38,450 nt of DNA from Arthrobacter celericrescens (lineage in GTDB: Bacteria > Actinomycetota > Actinomycetes > Actinomycetales > Micrococcaceae): positions 1 through 38,450 of the forward strand of contig NZ_QYLP01000029.1 in assembly GCF_003614925.1 (NCBI RefSeq), given 5' to 3'. Under the pieces are notes generated by a model. It worked only from the letters and a program-made list of their open reading frames with translations, was not told the DNA's origin and searched no databases. Each line of letters starts with the position of its first letter. The first letter of the stretch is position 1. Shown here piece by piece: positions 1 to 7,367 of the stretch. Made by a program: the position numbers and the translations under genes.

Positions 1-27
1 CCGTCACCTTCCACTGGAAGGTGACGG
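1..27 (-). terminator. Hairpin downstream of hmp
   Basis: A perfect inverted repeat with 13-base arms (1-13 and 15-27) around one central base lies just past the hmp stop codon. It is a likely transcription terminator for the minus-strand hmp gene. Any U-tract beyond it would fall outside the window. Confidence 0.65.
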
Positions 28-48
28 GCCGCCGTCGTGGTTAAGCGT

Positions 49-1206
49 CTAGTTGGCGAGCCAGACGTCCGGGCCGAACACCTCGTAGTGGATGCGGGTG
101 GCCGGGATGCCCGCTGCGATGGCTTCGTCGCGGATCTTCTTCATGAAGGGCAGCGGTCCGCAGAGGTAGAGCGACGCGCCGGCGGGCAGGTCGACTTCCC
201 GCAGGGACATGAAACCTTCCTTCGCGCCGGGCTGCGGAGTCTCGAGCCACAGCTGGAGGTCGGCGTCGATCGCGGCAGCGTCCGCGGTCATCTGCCCGCT
301 GAGTGCCCAGCTGTCCATGGACCGCTCGGCGTGCAGCACCAGGACGTCGCGCTCCGTGCCGGCAACCGCCAGGGAGCGCAGGATGGATGCCGTGGGGGTG
401 CAGCCGATGCCTGCCGAGGCAAGGATCACCGGTCCGTCGCCGTCCTTCAGCGTGATTTCGCCATAAGGGTTGGAAATCTCGAGGATGTCGCCGGGTTCGA
501 CATCGTTGTGCAGGGCGGGCGATACCTCGCCGCCGTCGTTGAGCTTGGTGGTGAAAGTCCGGCTGGTGCCGGCGTCGCCGGACAGGGAGTATTGGCGGAC
601 CTGGCGGAGTCCGTCCGGCAGCTGGACCTTCACGCTGATGTACTGGCCGGGCTTGGCTGCCGTGACGGGGGTGTCATCCGCAGGCTCGAGGGTGAAGGTC
701 ATGGAGTCCTTGCCCGCGGCCTCCTTGGCGACGACGCGCCACGGGATCCACATCTTGGTGTTGGCCTGTGCCGCGTAGAGGTCCTTTTCCAGTTTGATGA
801 GCGCATCGGCCATGAGCCAGTAGACCTCGGTCCAGGCTTCGGCGATTTCCGGGGTGATGACGTCGGCCAGGTCCGCGGCGATCGCGGCGAAGAGGTGTTC
901 GTAGACCACACCGTACTGCTCTTCCTTGATTCCCAGGGAGGCGTGCTTGTGGGCGATCCGGGACAGGACCTTTTCCGGAAGGGTGCCCGGGTTGTTGACC
1001 AGGTGGGTGGCGAAGGCTGCGATGCTTCCGGCCAGGGCCTGCTGCTGTTCGCCGGAGCGCTGGTTGGAGCGGCTGAAGAGTCCGTCCAGCAGTTCCGGGT
1101 GTGCCGCGAAAAGGCGCTTGTAGAAGTCGGCGGTGATCTCGCCGATCCTCGATCCGACAAGGGGGAGAGTGGCTTCGATGACAGGACGCGACTTCTCGGA
1201 AAGCAT
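49..1206 (-). CDS. hmp: Flavohemoprotein (nitric oxide dioxygenase) Hmp
   Basis: Cytoplasmic flavohemoglobin that uses NAD(P)H and O2 to convert nitric oxide to nitrate. The 385-residue protein has the usual three parts: an N-terminal globin (about 1-140), a ferredoxin-reductase-type FAD domain with RQYSLSGD, and a NAD-binding domain with GIGCTPTASIL and LCGPLPFMKK, ending in YEVFGP. In the globin, Tyr29 (B10) and His88 in IAHKHAS (proximal haem ligand) match the E. coli protein by eye. I chose the ATG at 1206 rather than the upstream start at 1260 because AGGAGA sits just before it and the protein then begins like known Hmp (MLSEKSRPVIEATLPL). nsrR lies upstream on the same strand, with a palindrome between the two genes, which points to NO-responsive repression. 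Family assignment is secure. Confidence 0.96.
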   Translation of the reverse strand: MLSEKSRPVIEATLPLVGSRIGEITADFYKRLFAAHPELLDGLFSRSNQRSGEQQQALAGSIAAFATHLVNNPGTLPEKVLSRIAHKHASLGIKEEQYGVVYEHLFAAIAADLADVITPEIAEAWTEVYWLMADALIKLEKDLYAAQANTKMWIPWRVVAKEAAGKDSMTFTLEPADDTPVTAAKPGQYISVKVQLPDGLRQVRQYSLSGDAGTSRTFTTKLNDGGEVSPALHNDVEPGDILEISNPYGEITLKDGDGPVILASAGIGCTPTASILRSLAVAGTERDVLVLHAERSMDSWALSGQMTADAAAIDADLQLWLETPQPGAKEGFMSLREVDLPAGASLYLCGPLPFMKKIRDEAIAAGIPATRIHYEVFGPDVWLAN

Positions 1207-1249
1207 TGGTTCTCCTGCGGGTAGGGCCGGGCAGGTCGCCCGGGCGGTC

Positions 1250-1276
1250 AATACTCGCATCTGAAATGCGAGTATT
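1250..1276. promoter_or_regulatory. Candidate NsrR operator upstream of hmp
   Basis: Perfect 11-base arms AATACTCGCAT and ATGCGAGTATT are separated by 5 bases and centred about 57 bases upstream of the hmp start. This is the strongest palindrome in the nsrR-hmp interval. The position and the adjacent NsrR gene make it the best candidate repressor site. Assignment to NsrR is inference; the family's sites are AT-rich palindromes of similar size. Confidence 0.6.
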
Positions 1277-1286
1277 TATGACTCAA

Positions 1287-1305
1287 TTTCTACTCCTCGT
1301 AGAAA
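1287..1305. repeat. Second inverted repeat between nsrR and hmp
   Basis: Arms TTTCTAC and GTAGAAA are separated by 5 bases, 10 bases from the larger palindrome and on its nsrR side. It could be a second operator or a weak terminator for nsrR. The sequence alone does not decide. Confidence 0.4.
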
Positions 1306-1354
1306 AGAAGTGCAAATCGGGCGCTTGCGGTTGCCGCGGGAGGTGTAACAGCGC

Positions 1355-1825
1355 TTAGCGCCGGGCTGCCGGCACCTGGAAATCCGGCCGCAGGCCGATG
1401 CTCCGGAAGACGGGTGCCATCTGGCGGGCGTGGGGGAGGGAGGAGATCACCACGGGGTCGAGTTCGCGGTAGAAAGCTTCGCGGGCGCGGCTCATGGCGT
1501 GCCGGAGGCCGCATTCGGTGATGAGCGGGCAGTCGCCGTTGGGGGACTGGCATTCGGCAGGATCCTGCCTGCTGTCGAGCTGGCGCAGCAGTTGGCCTAC
1601 CGTCGCACGGCGCCCGGAGTCGGTCAGTTGAGCCCCGCCGTTCCTGCCCCGTTCGACGGCGATCAGTCCCAGTTCACGGAGCTTGGCCAGGGCCTTGCTC
1701 ACGTGGTTGTAGGGGGTTCCCACGGCGTCCGCCACTGCCTGGGTGGTCAGCAATGCGCCCTCCGGAACCGCCGCCAGCACCATGACGGCGCGCAGGCTCA
1801 CATCGGCGAACGCGTTGATTTTCAT
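1355..1825 (-). CDS. nsrR: Rrf2-family nitric-oxide-sensing repressor NsrR
   Basis: Rrf2-family winged-helix regulator of 156 residues. The N-terminal DNA-binding half includes TPYNHVSKALAKLRELGLI, and the C-terminal half carries three cysteines, Cys92, Cys99 and Cys105, in CQSPNGDCPLITEC. This spacing is close to the [4Fe-4S] ligands of Streptomyces coelicolor NsrR, where an Asp8 from the partner subunit is the fourth ligand; Asp8 is present here (MKINAFAD). NO damages the cluster and releases the repressor from DNA. The adjacent downstream target is hmp, a classic member of the regulon. No Shine-Dalgarno sequence is visible, and TAAGCT lies 6 bases before the ATG, so the mRNA is probably leaderless. 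Related Rrf2 proteins (IscR, RirA) are less likely given the hmp linkage. Confidence 0.9.
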   Translation of the reverse strand: MKINAFADVSLRAVMVLAAVPEGALLTTQAVADAVGTPYNHVSKALAKLRELGLIAVERGRNGGAQLTDSGRRATVGQLLRQLDSRQDPAECQSPNGDCPLITECGLRHAMSRAREAFYRELDPVVISSLPHARQMAPVFRSIGLRPDFQVPAARR

Positions 1826-1831
1826 GTATTC

Positions 1832-1837
1832 AGCTTA
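1832..1837 (-). promoter_or_regulatory. -10 element for leaderless nsrR
   Basis: TAAGCT on the minus strand, 6 bases before the nsrR ATG, fits TANNNT with transcription starting at or next to the start codon. No ribosome-binding site is visible. Confidence 0.5.
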
Positions 1838-1923
1838 AGCAGCGCTTCGTGTTGATGCCGATTCCGTGTCCTTGAACTGGTTCATTCGTGGCCAGGGCGG
1901 CCGCAAGACCTGGTCCGTTTGAG

Positions 1924-2400
1924 CTAGTCCGCCCAGACCGTTGCTTCGTGGCCGTCCGCCTCAAGCGGGCGGAAGTTGAAGCCTTCTGCCGTGACGTCAT
2001 AAGGCACGACGGCGGCCATCAGGCCGCCGCTGCGGTGCTCGGCGGCGGCGTGGATGCCGTCAGTGCCGTGTTCGGGGAGGGTGACGTCGCTGGCGAACGC
2101 CACGGCCCTGTATCCCTCACGGCCTTGGCGCAGGAGCCCGATGACATCGGTAAGCATTGTCCCGGCGTCGATGTTCCCCTCATCGTCCAGTTCACCGGGC
2201 GAGATCATCACGAGCCGCAACTCGCCGTCGTCGGCCAGGGTGACGCCGAACGGCAGGAAACCGCCGTTCTGCTCCATGTGCTCCTGGGCTGTGCCAAGGG
2301 CGGCGCCCAGGACCTCGCGCAGTTCACGAGAGATGGTTTCCTGGGTGTCTTCCTGCGCTTCAGGGTCCTGCGGAACGTCGGGGGAGATGCCTTCAGTCAT
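1924..2400 (-). CDS. Conserved hypothetical protein downstream of manB
   Basis: A 158-residue, acidic, soluble protein that I do not recognise. It has no signal peptide or membrane segment. The N-terminus (MTEGISPDVPQDPEAQEDTQ) is acidic and probably disordered. The rest looks like a mixed alpha/beta fold with hydrophobic strands such as ELRLVMISPGELD and YRAVAFASDVTLP. The start at 2400 has GGGAGCAC upstream and lies 11 bases after the manB stop, so it is probably co-transcribed with manB. A longer reading from 2529 overlaps manB deeply and is not believed. No function is proposed. Confidence 0.75.
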   Translation of the reverse strand: MTEGISPDVPQDPEAQEDTQETISRELREVLGAALGTAQEHMEQNGGFLPFGVTLADDGELRLVMISPGELDDEGNIDAGTMLTDVIGLLRQGREGYRAVAFASDVTLPEHGTDGIHAAAEHRSGGLMAAVVPYDVTAEGFNFRPLEADGHEATVWAD

Positions 2401-2411
2401 GCTGTGCTCCC

Positions 2412-3830
2412 TTAGCCGCGGACGATTGCCAGGACGCGGTCGCGGACCGCGCTCATGGTTTCGGCGTCCTTGGCCTCGGCGTTCAGGCGCAGGAAGGGCT
2501 CGGTGTTGGACGGGCGCAGGTTGAACCACCAGCTGCCGTCCTTCGCGCTGAAGGTGCTGCCGTCCATGTGGTCGATCTCGATGTCTTCGCCTTCAAAGTC
2601 CGCGCGGACGCGTTCGATTGCGGCGGCCTTGTCCTCGATTTCGGAGTTGATCTCACCCGAGGAAACGTAGGGCTCGTACTGCCGGCCGAGTTCGGACAGG
2701 GGTCCGTCCTGCTCGCCGAGGGCGGCGAGGACGTGCATGGCGGCGAGCATGCCGGTATCGGCGTTCCAGAAATCGCGGAAGTAGAAGTGCGCGGAGTGTT
2801 CGCCGCCGAATACGGCGCCTTCCTCGGCCATGACCGCCTTGATGAAGGAGTGGCCTACGCGGGTGCGGACCGGGCGGCCGCCGTCTTCCTCGATCAGTTC
2901 CGGTACGGCCTTGGAGGTCAGCAGGTTGTGGATGATGACCGGGACGTCCTCGCCCCCGGCTTTCGCACGGGCGATTTCGCGGCGGGCCACCATGCCGGTG
3001 ATGGCCGACGGCGAAACAGGCTCGCCCTTTTCGTCCACCACGAAGCAGCGGTCGGCGTCGCCGTCGAACGCCAGGCCGATGTCCGCGCCGTGCTTGACGA
3101 CGGCGGCCTGCAGGTCGCGGAGGTTCTCCGGCTCGAGCGGGTTGGCCGGGTGGTTCGGGAAGGAACCGTCCAGTTCGAAGTACAGCGGCACGATCTCGAA
3201 AGGCAATGCGGGGAGCAGGGCGTCGCCGAGCACCGCGGGCGTGGTCAGGCCGGCCATGCCGTTGCCGGCGTCGACGACCACCTTCAGCGGGCGGGATCCG
3301 CTGAGGTCCACCAGCTTGCGCAGGTAGGCGGAGTAGTCCTTCAGGACATCGCGGACGGCAACGGTTCCCTGGGTCTCCGCGGCCGGGATGGCAGCTTCGT
3401 TCAGGTACTGCTCGGCCAGGGCCTGGATTTCCTTCAGGCCGGTTTCCGAGGAGATCGGTTGGGCACCGGCCTTGGCCATCTTGATGCCGTTGTACTGGGC
3501 CGGGTTGTGGCTAGCGGTGAAGGTGGCCCCGGCTGCGTTCAGCGCGCCGCAGGCGTAGTAGAGCTCGTCCGTGGAGATCAGGTCCAGGAGTTGGACGTTG
3601 GCGCCGCGTCGGGACGCGCCGTCGGCGAATGCCTTGATGAACTCCGGCGAGGACGGACGCATGTCCCCGCCGACCAGGACGGTCTGGCCGGCAAGGCCAA
3701 GGGTGTCGACAAAAGCAGCGCCCACGGCCGTCACGATTTCCGCGCTGATCGTCTCGCCGACGATGCCCCGGACGTCGTAGGCCTTGAAGGAAGCCGAGAG
3801 GTCGAAAGTGTTGTTCTGCTCGCTAGTCAC
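2412..3830 (-). CDS. manB: Phosphomannomutase/phosphoglucomutase
   Basis: Alpha-D-phosphohexomutase that interconverts hexose 6-phosphate and 1-phosphate, supplying mannose-1-P or glucose-1-P for cell-envelope sugars. The 472-residue protein shows all four family signatures: the phosphoserine loop TFTASHNP (Ser107), the metal-binding FDGDADRC, the sugar-specificity loop GGEHSAHFYF and the C-terminal phosphate-binding loop RPSNTEPFLRL. The GTG at 3830 is preferred to the ATG at 3869 because the protein then begins just before the conserved KAYDVRG motif, and a TAGGAT hexamer lies 7 bases upstream. It is divergent from the rqlH helicase. The substrate (mannose or glucose) cannot be settled by eye; GGEHS with both activities is common in actinobacterial ManB. 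Confidence 0.93.
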   Translation of the reverse strand: MTSEQNNTFDLSASFKAYDVRGIVGETISAEIVTAVGAAFVDTLGLAGQTVLVGGDMRPSSPEFIKAFADGASRRGANVQLLDLISTDELYYACGALNAAGATFTASHNPAQYNGIKMAKAGAQPISSETGLKEIQALAEQYLNEAAIPAAETQGTVAVRDVLKDYSAYLRKLVDLSGSRPLKVVVDAGNGMAGLTTPAVLGDALLPALPFEIVPLYFELDGSFPNHPANPLEPENLRDLQAAVVKHGADIGLAFDGDADRCFVVDEKGEPVSPSAITGMVARREIARAKAGGEDVPVIIHNLLTSKAVPELIEEDGGRPVRTRVGHSFIKAVMAEEGAVFGGEHSAHFYFRDFWNADTGMLAAMHVLAALGEQDGPLSELGRQYEPYVSSGEINSEIEDKAAAIERVRADFEGEDIEIDHMDGSTFSAKDGSWWFNLRPSNTEPFLRLNAEAKDAETMSAVRDRVLAIVRG

Positions 3831-3837
3831 GGGCTCA

Positions 3838-3843
3838 ATCCTA
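3838..3843 (-). promoter_or_regulatory. -10 element (or RBS) for manB
   Basis: TAGGAT on the minus strand, 7 bases before the manB GTG, fits a leaderless-type -10. Because it contains AGGA it could instead act as a ribosome-binding site. Confidence 0.4.
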
Positions 3844-3861
3844 CTGTGGCGGCGATGCCGC

Positions 3862-3917
3862 GCATCCACACGGCCCCCGTATGTGGACAGACTTCACAAC
3901 TTTCCCGGTTGTCCACA
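3862..3917. promoter_or_regulatory. DnaA-box-like cluster between manB and rqlH
   Basis: TTGTCCACA at 3909-3917 (plus) matches the actinobacterial DnaA-box consensus. CTGTCCACA is read on the minus strand at 3882-3890, and GCATCCACA at 3862-3870 is a weaker third match. The first two form an inverted repeat with arms TATGTGGACA (3880-3889) and TGTCCACATA (3910-3919). The cluster sits about 50-105 bases upstream of the rqlH start. DnaA binding here is inference. Confidence 0.45.
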
Positions 3918-3968
3918 TAGCGAAGGTCCCGGCTGCTGGCTGTCGGACCCGGCTGAAATACTGGAACC

Positions 3969-6128
3969 ATGTCCCAGGAGCCATACACCGCAGAAATCAC
4001 CAGCACCCGCCAGGAAGCCCTGCAGGTCCTCCGCGAGCTTGTCGGCAACCCGGAGGCCGGGTTCCATGACGGCCAGTACGAGGCCATCGAAGCACTTGTC
4101 GACGCCGGCCGCCGGGCCTTGGTGGTGCAGCGCACGGGCTGGGGAAAGTCGGCCGTCTACTTCGTGTCCTCGCTGCTGCTGCGCCGCCGGGGGAGCGGAC
4201 CCACCCTCATCGTGTCGCCGTTGCTCGCCCTGATGCGGGACCAGGTGGCCGCGGCGGCCCGCGCAGGTGTCCGGGCCGTGGCCATCAACTCCGCCAACCA
4301 GCTGGACTGGGATAACGTGCACGCGCAGCTCGCCGCCGATGAAGTCGATGTGCTGCTGGTTTCGCCGGAACGCCTCACCAACCCTTCCTTCCGGGAAAAC
4401 CAGCTGCCGGAACTGATCCAGCGCACGGGCCTGCTGGTGATCGACGAAGCCCACTGCATCTCGGACTGGGGGCACGACTTCCGGCCTGACTACCGGCGCA
4501 TCGCGGACCTGATAGGCCGGCTGCCGGACACCGTGCCCGTCCTTGCGACCACGGCCACGGCAAACTCCCGAGTGGTCCACGACATCGAGGAACAGCTCGG
4601 GGCCGGGGTGCTCACCATCCGTGGTTCGCTCGGGCGCGAATCGCTGCGGCTCGGCGTGCTGAACCTGGCCAATTCCCGGGACCGGCTCGGCTGGCTGCTG
4701 ACGCACCTCTCGGACATGCCCGGCAGCGGCATCATCTACGCCCTGACTGTCTCCGCAGCCGAAGACACCGCACGGCTGCTGGCGGAAGCCGGGCATGAGG
4801 TCCTCGCGTACACGGGCCGCACCGATCCCGCGGACCGGGAGCGGGCCGAACAGCAGCTCAAGGACAACCAGGTGAAGGCGCTCGTTGCCACCTCGGCACT
4901 CGGCATGGGCTTTGACAAGCCGGACCTCGGCTTCGTGATCCACCTGGGTGCGCCGTCCTCACCGGTGGCGTACTACCAGCAGGTGGGACGCGCCGGCCGT
5001 GGGGCGGCCAACGCGGATGTCCTGCTCCTTCCGGGCCAGGAGGACAAGGACATCTGGCAGTACTTTGCCACAGCCTCCATGCCTTCCGAGGAAAAGGCCG
5101 CAGCAGTGCTTCAAGTCCTGGGGGAGGCCGGGACTGCCCTGTCCACCGTTGCCCTTGAGGCCCGCGTGGACCTGCGTCGCACACCGCTCGAACTCCTGTT
5201 GAAGGTCCTTTCCGTGGACGAGGCGGTGGAACGGGTCGGCGGCGGATGGCGGGCCACCGGGCAGCCGTGGTTCTACGACGCCGAACGCTACGCCAGGATC
5301 GCCGAAGCCAGGGTCGATGAGCAGGACTCGATGATCATCTACGAGGACACCGCTGGCTGCCGGATGGAGTACATCACCGCCGTCCTGGACGACGACACCG
5401 CCCGCCCCTGCGGCCGCTGCGACAACTGCGCGGGACGCTGGTTCCCGGCGGACATCGCGGCAGAAGCTTCCGACGCGGCCGGCCGCACACTCAGCCGCGC
5501 AGGCGTCGCCGTGGAGCCCAGGCTGCAGTGGCCCAGCGGCATGGACCGCTTGGGCGTGGCAGTGAAGGGCAAGATCAAGGCCGGCGAAACCATCGCGGAG
5601 GGACGCGCCCTGGCCCGCCTGAGCGACCTCGGCTGGGGCGGTGCCTTGCGGGAACTGTTCGCGGCGGGGGCTCCGGACCGCGAGGTCGATCCGTCCATGC
5701 TGCAGGCCTGCGTCCAAGTGCTCAAGGAATGGGCCACAGGCAACGCCGGCCAGGGCGGCTGGAGCGGCCAGGAACGTCCGGCCGCCGTGGTCAGCCTGCC
5801 GTCCCGGGGCAAGCCGCAGCTCGTGGAGTCCCTGGCCCGCGGAATCGCCGGCATCGGACGAATGCCCTACCTTGGCTCCCTCCAACTTCAGCATGGCGGG
5901 CCCACCGGCGGCCGGGGAGGCAACAGCGCCTACCGCCTGGCCGGGGTCTGGGACCGTTTGGTTGTTGGTCCGGAACTGGGGGAAGCGCTCGCCCCGCTGG
6001 CCGGGCGGAGCGTCCTGTTGGTGGACGACCTGGTGGACAGCCGGTGGACTGTGACGGTCGCCGGCCGTGCCCTCCGGCAGGCAGGGGCAGGTGCGGTGCT
6101 GCCGCTCGTCCTCGCCCAGGCGGGCTGA
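3969..6128 (+). CDS. rqlH: RqlH-type RecQ-like DNA helicase with C-terminal phosphoribosyltransferase-like domain
   Basis: Predicted 3'-5' superfamily 2 DNA helicase of 719 residues. The RecQ motor (about 35-360) shows Walker A QRTGWGKS, the DEAH box IDEAHCISDWGHDFRPDYR, motif III ATTATA, and motif VI with YYQQVGRAGRG. A zinc site follows with Cys464, Cys481, Cys484 and Cys487 (CGRCDNC). There is no HRDC domain. Instead the C-terminus (about 590-719) resembles ComF-like phosphoribosyltransferases, with VLLVDDLVDSRWTV. This order (motor, linker, tetracysteine, PRTase) is that described for Mycobacterium smegmatis RqlH (691 residues), a DNA-dependent ATPase whose helicase activity resides in the first about 500 residues. 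The role of the PRTase part is unknown. The ATG at 3969 has no good ribosome-binding site; AATACT lies 6 bases before it. Confidence 0.92.
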   Translation: MSQEPYTAEITSTRQEALQVLRELVGNPEAGFHDGQYEAIEALVDAGRRALVVQRTGWGKSAVYFVSSLLLRRRGSGPTLIVSPLLALMRDQVAAAARAGVRAVAINSANQLDWDNVHAQLAADEVDVLLVSPERLTNPSFRENQLPELIQRTGLLVIDEAHCISDWGHDFRPDYRRIADLIGRLPDTVPVLATTATANSRVVHDIEEQLGAGVLTIRGSLGRESLRLGVLNLANSRDRLGWLLTHLSDMPGSGIIYALTVSAAEDTARLLAEAGHEVLAYTGRTDPADRERAEQQLKDNQVKALVATSALGMGFDKPDLGFVIHLGAPSSPVAYYQQVGRAGRGAANADVLLLPGQEDKDIWQYFATASMPSEEKAAAVLQVLGEAGTALSTVALEARVDLRRTPLELLLKVLSVDEAVERVGGGWRATGQPWFYDAERYARIAEARVDEQDSMIIYEDTAGCRMEYITAVLDDDTARPCGRCDNCAGRWFPADIAAEASDAAGRTLSRAGVAVEPRLQWPSGMDRLGVAVKGKIKAGETIAEGRALARLSDLGWGGALRELFAAGAPDREVDPSMLQACVQVLKEWATGNAGQGGWSGQERPAAVVSLPSRGKPQLVESLARGIAGIGRMPYLGSLQLQHGGPTGGRGGNSAYRLAGVWDRLVVGPELGEALAPLAGRSVLLVDDLVDSRWTVTVAGRALRQAGAGAVLPLVLAQAG

Positions 6129-6171
6129 CAGGCCCCGGGGCCGGGGCGGGGGTGGTAGCCGTCGGCCCATG

Positions 6172-6225
6172 CCCCGGGTACGCAAAAGGCCCCGGGTACG
6201 CAGAAAGCCCCGGGTACGCAAAAGG
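6172..6225. repeat. Three tandem 18-bp repeats next to the tRNA-Ser terminator
   Basis: Three adjacent 18-base units (6172-6189, 6190-6207, 6208-6225), consensus CCCCGGGTACGCAAAAGG, the middle one with two substitutions. They run directly into the hairpin at 6224-6246, whose 5' arm begins with the same GGCCCCGG. On the minus strand each unit places a T-run beside a GC-rich CCCGGG palindrome. They could be duplicated terminator-flanking sequence. No coding role is seen. Confidence 0.7.
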
Positions 6226-6246
6226 CCCCGGTCAAGGACCGGGGCC
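6224..6246 (-). terminator. Terminator of tRNA-Ser(GCU)
   Basis: Perfect 10-base arms (6224-6233 and 6237-6246) with a 3-base loop. Reading the minus strand, the stem is followed by TTTTGCG, so it suits the minus-strand tRNA gene that ends 5 bases upstream. It may also stop rqlH transcripts from the other side. Confidence 0.7.
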
Positions 6247-6251
6247 AAACG

Positions 6252-6340
6252 CGGAGACGGGGGGATTTGAACCCCCGGTCGAGTTTAACCCCGACCCTTC
6301 ATTAGCAGTGAAGTCCATTCGGCCGCTCTGGCACGTCTCC
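6252..6340 (-). tRNA. tRNA-Ser(GCU)
   Basis: An 89-nt class II tRNA with a long variable arm. The acceptor stem is GGAGACG paired with CGTCTCC. The anticodon stem-loop TTCA-CTGCTAA-TGAA carries GCT, which reads AGC/AGU serine codons. The T arm contains GGTTCAAATCC. CCA is not encoded; the discriminator base is G, as expected for tRNA-Ser. The 133 bases between this gene and the transporter ATPase hold no gene that I can support. Confidence 0.95.
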
Positions 6341-6473
6341 AATTGCTATTGCTAGCCCACCAAGGATACGCAGAACACGGCGTACAGCGCAAAACGGCCG
6401 GTTCCTGCGGCCCGAAGGCCGGAATGCTGCCGTCGGACCTGCCTATCGGAGGGCAGGCGGGCCAGCCCAACGG

Positions 6474-7367
6474 TCAGGCGACACCGATCGGCAGGACATG
6501 CGGACGGCCGGTGAGGGGGTCGGCGATCACGTTAGCCCGCAGGCCGAACACCTCTTCCAGCAGTTCCGCCGTGACGACGTCCGCCGGGGTGCCCTGGGCG
6601 ACGATCCCGCCGTCCTTCATGGCGACGATGTGGTCCGAGTAGCGTGCCGCGAGCGAGATGTCGTGCAGGACCATTACCACGGTGCGGCCGTCGGCGCGGT
6701 TGAGCCGCTGCACCAGTTCGAGCACCTCAAGCTGGTGGGCGAGGTCAAGGTACGTCGTGGGCTCGTCCAGCAGCAGGATCCCGGTCTCCTGGGCGATCGT
6801 CATGGAGATCCATGCCCGCTGGCGCTGCCCACCGGAGAGGTCCTCCAGCAGGCAGGCCGCCAGGTCGGCGAGGTCCGTTGCCTCCAGGGCGGAGCCGACG
6901 GCCGATTCGTCGGTGGCGGAGAACTGTTGGTACCACTTCTGCCGCGGATGCCTGCCCCGGGACACAAGGTCGGCCACGGTGAGTCCGCTGGGCGCCTGCG
7001 GGGTCTGCGGGAGCATGCTGAGCCGGCGGGCGATTTCCCGGCTGGGCCACTTCGTCATTGCCCTGCCGTCCAGCAGGACCTCGCCGGCGATCGGCGGGAG
7101 GATGCGGCCCAGTCCTTTCAGGAGGGTGGATTTGCCGCAGCCGTTGGGGCCGATGATCGAGGTGATCCGGGCGTTCGGCACCTCAAGGTCCAGGTCCCGG
7201 ACCACCGTGCGGCCGTCGTATCCCAGGCTGAGCCCCCGGGCGCTCAAGGACACCCCCGGCGGGGCTTCGGGCGGTGCGTCCGGCGGGGCTTCCGCCGGGG
7301 CACCAGGGCGACCGGCCGCCGTCGCAGTCCGGGTTGCGGCTGCATCCGGGGAGAAAGCGGTGCTCAC
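6474..7367 (-). CDS. Iron-siderophore ABC transporter ATP-binding protein (FecE/FepC type)
   Basis: Cytoplasmic ATPase of a ferric-siderophore importer, 297 residues. It has Walker A GPNGCGKST (about 73-81), the signature LSGGQRQRAW, Walker B ILLLDEPTTYLD and the switch histidine in VMVLHDISLA. The TYLD form is typical of FecE/FepC/BtuD-type subunits. I chose the GTG at 7367: AGGAGG lies 5 bases upstream, and the start overlaps the preceding permease stop by 4 bases (GTGA), a sign of translational coupling. An Ala/Pro-rich extension of about 37 residues (repeated APPEAPP-like text) precedes the ABC core and is unusual for the family. It is the last gene of the minus-strand operon. The siderophore cannot be inferred. 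Confidence 0.93.
   Translation of the reverse strand: MSTAFSPDAAATRTATAAGRPGAPAEAPPDAPPEAPPGVSLSARGLSLGYDGRTVVRDLDLEVPNARITSIIGPNGCGKSTLLKGLGRILPPIAGEVLLDGRAMTKWPSREIARRLSMLPQTPQAPSGLTVADLVSRGRHPRQKWYQQFSATDESAVGSALEATDLADLAACLLEDLSGGQRQRAWISMTIAQETGILLLDEPTTYLDLAHQLEVLELVQRLNRADGRTVVMVLHDISLAARYSDHIVAMKDGGIVAQGTPADVVTAELLEEVFGLRANVIADPLTGRPHVLPIGVA

Noticed and set aside
3862..3919. A replication origin
   Set aside because: Only two good DnaA boxes and one weak one are present, there is no AT-rich unwinding region, and none of the usual origin genes (dnaA, dnaN, rpmH, parAB) is in the window.
6172..6225. A short CRISPR-like array
   Set aside because: The 18-base units are directly adjacent with no spacers, and no cas genes are present.
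4959..6248. A minus-strand open frame beginning with repeated LRTRG text
   Set aside because: The repeated residues are only the translation of the 18-bp tandem repeats at 6172-6225, and the rest lies opposite the rqlH motor and PRTase domains.
6252..6340. A tRNA-associated integration site (attB with an island)
   Set aside because: No integrase, no duplicated tRNA 3' end and no change in gene character near any of the three tRNA genes.
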